Source: an uncultured Lachnospiraceae bacterium (GTDB lineage Bacteria; Bacillota; Clostridia; Lachnospirales; Lachnospiraceae). From it: 47,564 bases of DNA. The notes beneath the pieces were generated by a model. It made no database searches. It was not told where the DNA came from and was given only the letters and a program-made list of their open reading frames with translations. Made by a program: the position numbers and the translations under genes. Shown one piece after another: positions 43,339 to 47,564 of this stretch. Position 1 is the stretch's first letter. The number at the start of each line of letters is the position of its first letter. The DNA lies in the NCBI GenBank assembly GCA_947176065.1, contig CAMWPB010000037.1, forward strand, positions 1-47,564. The letters are read 5' to 3'.

Positions 43339-46311
43339 ATGAGTAAAGTGAAAAAAACATCTTTGATAAGAAAAATGCGGAATAATATTCTGGTACTGGG
43401 CTCCTTTATTCTGGTTGTTCTGTTCTGTACCGTAATTCTGCGCCAGACTCTCTGGAGCAATACCAACCAGATGGGTATGGCTCTGGTAGAAAATTATACC
43501 TCCTCTGAGGAGAGCGGTATCCGCACCTGTGAAGCCATTTTAGAGATCAGTGTGAATTACATTGAGCAGAGGGAGAAGGAGGATATCTCGATTGAGGAGC
43601 TGCGGGAAGGGCTGTATCCCTTCATGGACGGCCTTAGCAAAATGTATGGCGAGGAAAATATCCAGATCTATGGAAGGGCCTTTAACGCCACGGAGGTTGT
43701 ATCCAATGATCCTGAGCTGGAAGAAATCTTCAAGTATAACTTTCTGGAAGCCGGCTATTATCAGGAAGCAGTGGCTGCGGGCGGAGAAGTCTATATTTCC
43801 CCCGTTTACATTGATTATATGACAGAGCTGCCTGTGATAACGCTCTGCAAGGTGATTCCCGCTACGGGCAGTTATCTCGCCATGGACCTTATGCCTGCCT
43901 TCTTTGATCTGGCGAATGAGAATCTGGTTCTGCCGGAGGATTCTTCCTACTATCTGGTGGATGAAACGGGAGGCTTGTTGTACTACAAGTCCTGCTGGGA
44001 TTATGAAAGGGAAGAATTTCAGGAACTGGTAGACAGCTATATGGCCAGCGCGGGCGGCAGCAATAACCATGTGCTGGCGAATCTGACGCCCATGGACGGG
44101 ATTGTCCGCAATGTTTATTTCCATTACCTGGACAATGGCTGGACGGGGCTTCTGACCATTCCGAAAGACAAAATCCTTTCCGGCTACGATACTTTCTATT
44201 ATATCTGCGCTGTGCTTATCGTGCTGGGTGTTGCCGTGTTTTTCTTCCAATTGGTTCGAGAATATATAAACCAGAAGCATAATCTGGCGCTGCAGGAAGA
44301 ATATGACAAAATCGCGGCACAGACGCGGGTTTACCGGAATGCCATGGACAGTACGGCGCGTGCGTGCAGGGCAATCTACTATATTAACCTGAAAGAGAAT
44401 ACCTGTGATACCGTATATCCTTACTATGAGGACGGGCAAAAGAGAGTGACTTTTGATGAAAGAGTTGCCAAAAGCATTGAAGAGAATATTGTGGCGCAGG
44501 AGCATGCTTCACTGGTGAGGGACTTCCTGAATGTAGACAATATTCGGAAGCAGCTTTCGGAAAAAGATCATATGGAACTGCAGTTTGAGAGAAAGAAAGC
44601 GGATGCAGAGGGGTACGAATGGTGTTCTATTGCCATTACGGTTGCCGAGATGGAAGAAGGGGAACTGTGTGCTATCACAATGGCAATCCGCAGTATTGAT
44701 GATATGATATGCCGTGAGGAGGAACAGAAGGAAATGCTGGCACAGGCTGTTGAGCGCGCGGAAGCGGCCAACCATGCCAAGAGCGATTTCCTTTCCCGGA
44801 TGAGTCATGATATCCGCACGCCCATGAATGCGATTCTCGGTATGACCTCAGTGGCGACCATGCATATCGACGAAAAGGAGCGCGTGCTGGATGCTCTCGA
44901 AAAGATTACGGTTTCCGGCAAGCATCTGCTCGGCCTGATCAATGAAGTGCTGGATATGAGCCGTATCGAGAGCGGTAAGGTGAGCCTGACGGAGGCCTCC
45001 TTCAATATTTCCGATACGATAGAGAGTCTTCTGACAGTGTTCCGCTCACAGATGGAGTTCAAAGGGCTTGCATTGAACGCGGGTATTGCCAAGCTTGAGC
45101 ATGAGAATGTGGTCGGGGACGAACAGCATCTGCAGCAGATTTTTATGAATATTATGGGCAATGCGGTGAAATTCACCCCTTCCGGTGGAAAGATCAGCAT
45201 TCATATCGAGGAGAAGCCTTCCCATATGGAGAACTACGGCTGCTATGAGTTTACGTTTGAGGATACGGGTATTGGCATGGAGCCGGATTATATCCAGAAG
45301 ATCTTCGAACCGTTTTCACGCGCGGCAGACTCCCGGACTGGAAAGATCGAGGGTACGGGACTCGGCATGTCCATTGCGGTTAACATTGCCCGTATGATGA
45401 AGGGTGATATTAAGGTGGAGAGCGAACTGGGCAAGGGTTCCAAATTCACGGTTATAGTCTATCTGAAACTGGACGATCTGACAGCCTCTGATCTGGCAGC
45501 ATACAATGGCCTGCGTGTGCTGGTGGTAGATGATGAGGAAACGGCCTGCGAGAGTTCCTGTGAGATGCTTAAAAGTCTGGGCATGGAGGCAGAGTACGTG
45601 TCAAGCGGGGAGGCGGCTCTGACGCGCCTTACGACGGAGGACGGGAAACGTTTTTCCGTAATAATTCTGGACTGGAAGATGCCGGGCAAGGATGGCCTGG
45701 AGACGGCAAAGGATATCCGCAGAACCGTTGGAGAAGATATTTCGATTATTATTCAATCTGCCTATGATTGGGCGGATATCGAGGCGGAAGCGCTGGATGC
45801 AGGCGTGAACGCCTTTATCGGGAAACCGCTGTTTAAATCCCGCCTGGTACGTGTGCTGAGGGAGGCGCTGGGGCTGGATCATGAAGAGAAGGTCTCGCCC
45901 CTTGAAACATTCAGCCAGCAGGATTTTAAGGGCAGGCGCGTACTGCTTGTGGAGGATAATGAAATCAACATTGAGGTGGCGAAAGAGCTCCTGAGTATGG
46001 TGGATATTCAGGTAGAAATGGCGATGAACGGACAACTTGCCGTGGATGCCGTGTTGGAAAAAGAGCCGGGTTACTTTGACCTGATCTTTATGGACATTCA
46101 GATGCCCGTCATGAACGGCTACGAGGCGGCAAAGGCCATCCGTGCTTCGGGGCGTGAGGATCTGGAAAAAATTCCCATTGTGGCCATGACTGCGGACGCT
46201 TTTGCGGATGATATCAGAAAGTCTGAGGAGGCGGGCATGAACGATCATATTTCCAAACCCGTGGATATTGAAAGGCTGGAGGAAGCATTGCGGAAATGGA
46301 TCACAAATTGA
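43339..46311 (+). CDS. Hybrid sensor histidine kinase with two receiver domains
   Basis: The 990-residue membrane protein has TM1 near residues 17-37, an extracellular Cache-like sensor (~40-285), TM2 near 288-310, and a linker with a PAS-like stretch. HisKA has the phospho-His at 490 (SRMSHDIRTPMNAILGM); HATPase follows (NIMGNAVKFTP near 607, DTGIGM, GTGLGMSI). Receiver 1 has D731/D732 and phospho-Asp 778 (LDWKMPGKDG); receiver 2 has E872/D873 and phospho-Asp 919 (MDIQMPVMNG). There is no Hpt or DNA-binding output, so phosphotransfer to other proteins or kinase-internal control is expected. It has its own promoter with a tandem operator-like repeat and a strong terminator. The ligand is unknown. 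Confidence 0.94.
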   Translation: MSKVKKTSLIRKMRNNILVLGSFILVVLFCTVILRQTLWSNTNQMGMALVENYTSSEESGIRTCEAILEISVNYIEQREKEDISIEELREGLYPFMDGLSKMYGEENIQIYGRAFNATEVVSNDPELEEIFKYNFLEAGYYQEAVAAGGEVYISPVYIDYMTELPVITLCKVIPATGSYLAMDLMPAFFDLANENLVLPEDSSYYLVDETGGLLYYKSCWDYEREEFQELVDSYMASAGGSNNHVLANLTPMDGIVRNVYFHYLDNGWTGLLTIPKDKILSGYDTFYYICAVLIVLGVAVFFFQLVREYINQKHNLALQEEYDKIAAQTRVYRNAMDSTARACRAIYYINLKENTCDTVYPYYEDGQKRVTFDERVAKSIEENIVAQEHASLVRDFLNVDNIRKQLSEKDHMELQFERKKADAEGYEWCSIAITVAEMEEGELCAITMAIRSIDDMICREEEQKEMLAQAVERAEAANHAKSDFLSRMSHDIRTPMNAILGMTSVATMHIDEKERVLDALEKITVSGKHLLGLINEVLDMSRIESGKVSLTEASFNISDTIESLLTVFRSQMEFKGLALNAGIAKLEHENVVGDEQHLQQIFMNIMGNAVKFTPSGGKISIHIEEKPSHMENYGCYEFTFEDTGIGMEPDYIQKIFEPFSRAADSRTGKIEGTGLGMSIAVNIARMMKGDIKVESELGKGSKFTVIVYLKLDDLTASDLAAYNGLRVLVVDDEETACESSCEMLKSLGMEAEYVSSGEAALTRLTTEDGKRFSVIILDWKMPGKDGLETAKDIRRTVGEDISIIIQSAYDWADIEAEALDAGVNAFIGKPLFKSRLVRVLREALGLDHEEKVSPLETFSQQDFKGRRVLLVEDNEINIEVAKELLSMVDIQVEMAMNGQLAVDAVLEKEPGYFDLIFMDIQMPVMNGYEAAKAIRASGREDLEKIPIVAMTADAFADDIRKSEEAGMNDHISKPVDIERLEEALRKWITN

Positions 46312-46355
46312 GCACCGCTCAATTGTGGGCTTTTCAGACTTGAATAGTTAAATAT

Positions 46356-46394
46356 GGGACAGAATCGGTTTTCGACTCTGTCCCTTGCTTTTTT
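46356..46394 (+). terminator. Intrinsic terminator after the hybrid kinase
   Basis: GGGACAGA-N-TCG pairs with CGA-N-TCTGTCCC across a four-base loop and is followed by TTGCTTTTTT. It serves the kinase; the pflA gene converges from the other side. Confidence 0.88.
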
Positions 46395-46426
46395 ATGCAC
46401 AGGCTCGCGAAAGCTTTCCCGCTCGA

Positions 46427-47191
46427 TTAGGAGTGTATCCCCAGCTCCTCCCGGCGTTTGCGCACGCCGTCCAGAATGACCTTCTTCTTCTCGATCAGCT
46501 TATCCTTATCCATGGCGGGAACGCCCTTGAGCTTGTATTCCAGACCAAGCTTCTCATACTTGGACTCTCCCATGGTGTGATAAGGAAGTGCGTCCAGCGC
46601 TTTCAGGTTGGCAAATGCGCCAATGAAATAGCCGAGCTGGTACAGATATTGGTCGTCGTCCGTAACGCCCGGAACGATGACATGGCGAATCCACATGTCA
46701 ACGTGCTTTTCGTTCAGATACTCTACGAATGCGAGAATACCGTCATTTGGCTGCGAGGTAAGCTCCTTGTGTTTTTCCGGGTCAATATGCTTGATATCCA
46801 GCATGACCAGATCGGTTAACTCCATGAGCCTGTCTAATTTCGCAAGCCAGTCGGGATTCGCGTTTTTCTTGTAGGCGATGCCGGAAGAATCGATACAGGT
46901 ATGCACGTTGCTCTTTTTCGCAATGGTAAACAGGTCGATCAGAAAATCCACCTGCATCAGCGGTTCGCCGCCTGTAACGGTAATACCGCCGCCGTGATAA
47001 AACGCCTCGTTTCTCTTATACTGTTCCATAATGTATTCCGGCTCCATCAGCGTGCCGCCGGTCATCTCCCACGTGTCTGGATTGTGACAGTAAGCGCACC
47101 GCATCGGGCAGCCCTGTACAAAGACCACAAACCGGGTTCCCGGTCCGTCTACTGTGCCAAAACTTTCTAAAGAATGGATTCGTCCCTGCAT
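46427..47191 (-). CDS. pflA: Pyruvate formate-lyase-activating enzyme
   Basis: PflA is a radical SAM enzyme that installs the glycyl radical on pyruvate formate-lyase under anaerobic conditions. The 254-residue protein has the cluster motif C-x3-C-x2-C (GCPMRCAYCHNPDTW), the SAM-binding GGEPLMQ, and the family markers SFGTVDGPGTRFVVF and WIRHVIVPGVTDD. Its length is typical. pflB, which usually lies beside it, is not in the window; a 62-residue gene lies 16 bp upstream and a group II intron end beyond that. The ribosome-binding site is GAAGG. Confidence 0.95.
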   Translation of the reverse strand: MQGRIHSLESFGTVDGPGTRFVVFVQGCPMRCAYCHNPDTWEMTGGTLMEPEYIMEQYKRNEAFYHGGGITVTGGEPLMQVDFLIDLFTIAKKSNVHTCIDSSGIAYKKNANPDWLAKLDRLMELTDLVMLDIKHIDPEKHKELTSQPNDGILAFVEYLNEKHVDMWIRHVIVPGVTDDDQYLYQLGYFIGAFANLKALDALPYHTMGESKYEKLGLEYKLKGVPAMDKDKLIEKKKVILDGVRKRREELGIHS

Positions 47192-47207
47192 TTGTATAAC
47201 CTTCTTT

Positions 47208-47396
47208 CTAATCCTTTATTCTATCTAATTCTGTGAGGTTTACACCTAAGGTTGTCAGCGTAACTTTTAACTCCACATATCTTTCGTGCATGGAATTGTA
47301 TGTTGCCGGGTCTTTTTCTTTGACAGACAGCATCCAATTTTGTAATCGTGAAAATTCATTAATGGAATCCCTGATAATATCTGCTGCGCTTGGCAT
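47208..47396 (-). CDS. Small helical protein of unknown function, 62 aa
   Basis: The protein begins MPSAADIIRDSINEFSRLQN and appears all-helical, with a heptad-like MHERYVELKVTLTTLGVNLT. No family is recognised. GGTTGGTGA precedes the ATG and pflA starts 16 bp after its stop, so the two are probably co-transcribed. Its upstream sequence leads into an exon-intron junction at about 47511 without an obvious consensus promoter. Confidence 0.6.
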   Translation of the reverse strand: MPSAADIIRDSINEFSRLQNWMLSVKEKDPATYNSMHERYVELKVTLTTLGVNLTELDRIKD

Positions 47397-47510
47397 ACAA
47401 TCACCAACCTTTCTGCTTTATTGTCCGCAGTTTGTCTACGGGTTATCCTATTTCATTACGAATATTTCGGATTACCTATATGATAGCATAGACACAGAAG
47501 AAAATCCAGA

Positions 47511-47564
47511 ATCGAGTAGGAGGAATTTCTCTTAGTTGAGAAATTCCGACCTCTCACACCACCG
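47511..47564 (-). mobile_element. 3' end (domain VI and edge of domain V) of a group II intron
   Basis: On the minus strand, read from the window edge, GTGGTGTGAGAGG resembles the domain V end and V-VI joiner of ORF-bearing bacterial group II introns. Then a perfect 10-bp hairpin GGAATTTCTC/GAGAAATTCC forms domain VI. The flanking GAG-AGG pairs with CCT-CTC leaving one unpaired A (plus-strand T 47517), the expected branch point, and the sequence ends CTCGAT as these introns do. The 3' exon would begin at about 47510. The reverse-transcriptase gene would lie outside the window. Confidence 0.75.

Noticed and set aside
1..47564. tRNA or rRNA genes
   Set aside because: No cloverleaf with the conserved GGTTCRA arm or rRNA-like segment was noticed in the intergenic regions; a covariance scan was not possible here.

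Overview
The window looks like chromosomal DNA of a motile, anaerobic, Gram-positive bacterium of the Lachnospiraceae (Clostridia). The signs are the mbl-flgF-flgG-flgJ block, the cdaA-cdaR-glmM and rpsF-ssb-rpsR / gdpP-rplI-dnaB gene orders, strong AGGAGG ribosome-binding sites, a two-cluster clostridial ferredoxin, an oxygen-sensitive PFL-activating enzyme, and a DinR-type LexA box at uvrB. Taxonomy is inferred from gene content only.

Layout. 0-3.7 kb is an accessory-looking edge: paired 11-bp tandem repeats, an XRE regulator with a likely self-operator, a small conserved protein, a bifunctional ManC and a lone tyrosine integrase. 3.8-10.7 kb holds uvrB-uvrA (SOS-type operator) convergent with a COG3044 ABC-class ATPase. 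11-14.4 kb is cell shape and flagellar rod (mbl, flgF, flgG, flgJ-like). 14.5-18.5 kb holds recD2, comF, a YvyF-like flagellar-operon protein and a small membrane protein. 18.5-23.1 kb is an integral membrane protein of unknown function followed by the c-di-AMP synthesis cluster cdaA-cdaR-glmM. 23.1-25.2 kb is HPr and leuA. 25.2-28.1 kb is accessory: a compact locus encoding a 53-aa hydrophobic peptide between two facing consensus promoters, a sirtuin, a DUF3892 protein, a structured leader before a Uma2-family nuclease, and a DUF951 protein. 28.1-36.2 kb is one 2,679-residue Ig-like repeat protein that lacks a signal peptide and ribosome-binding site. 36.3-42.9 kb is housekeeping: rpsF-ssb-rpsR, gdpP-rplI-dnaB and a MerR regulator. 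42.9-47.6 kb holds a ferredoxin, a hybrid histidine kinase, pflA, a small protein and the 3' end of a group II intron running off the window.

How it fits together. CdaA (synthesis, with CdaR) and GdpP (hydrolysis) place both arms of c-di-AMP turnover in one window, next to glmM and mbl for envelope growth. UvrB/UvrA and RecD2 are DNA repair; SSB and DnaB are replication. The flagellar genes are the distal rod and its chaperone-like partners.

Most interesting non-standard signals: (1) the 25.24-25.62 kb locus, a type I toxin-antitoxin candidate with mirrored promoters and ~30-bp inverted repeats at both predicted RNA 5' ends; (2) four tandem 11-bp double boxes arranged in the same way at 0.2 kb and 36.3 kb, the second just upstream of the apparently decapitated giant gene; (3) a riboswitch-like leader in front of the Uma2 gene; (4) several dispersed palindromic elements, one of which appears to be the 5' UTR of gdpP.
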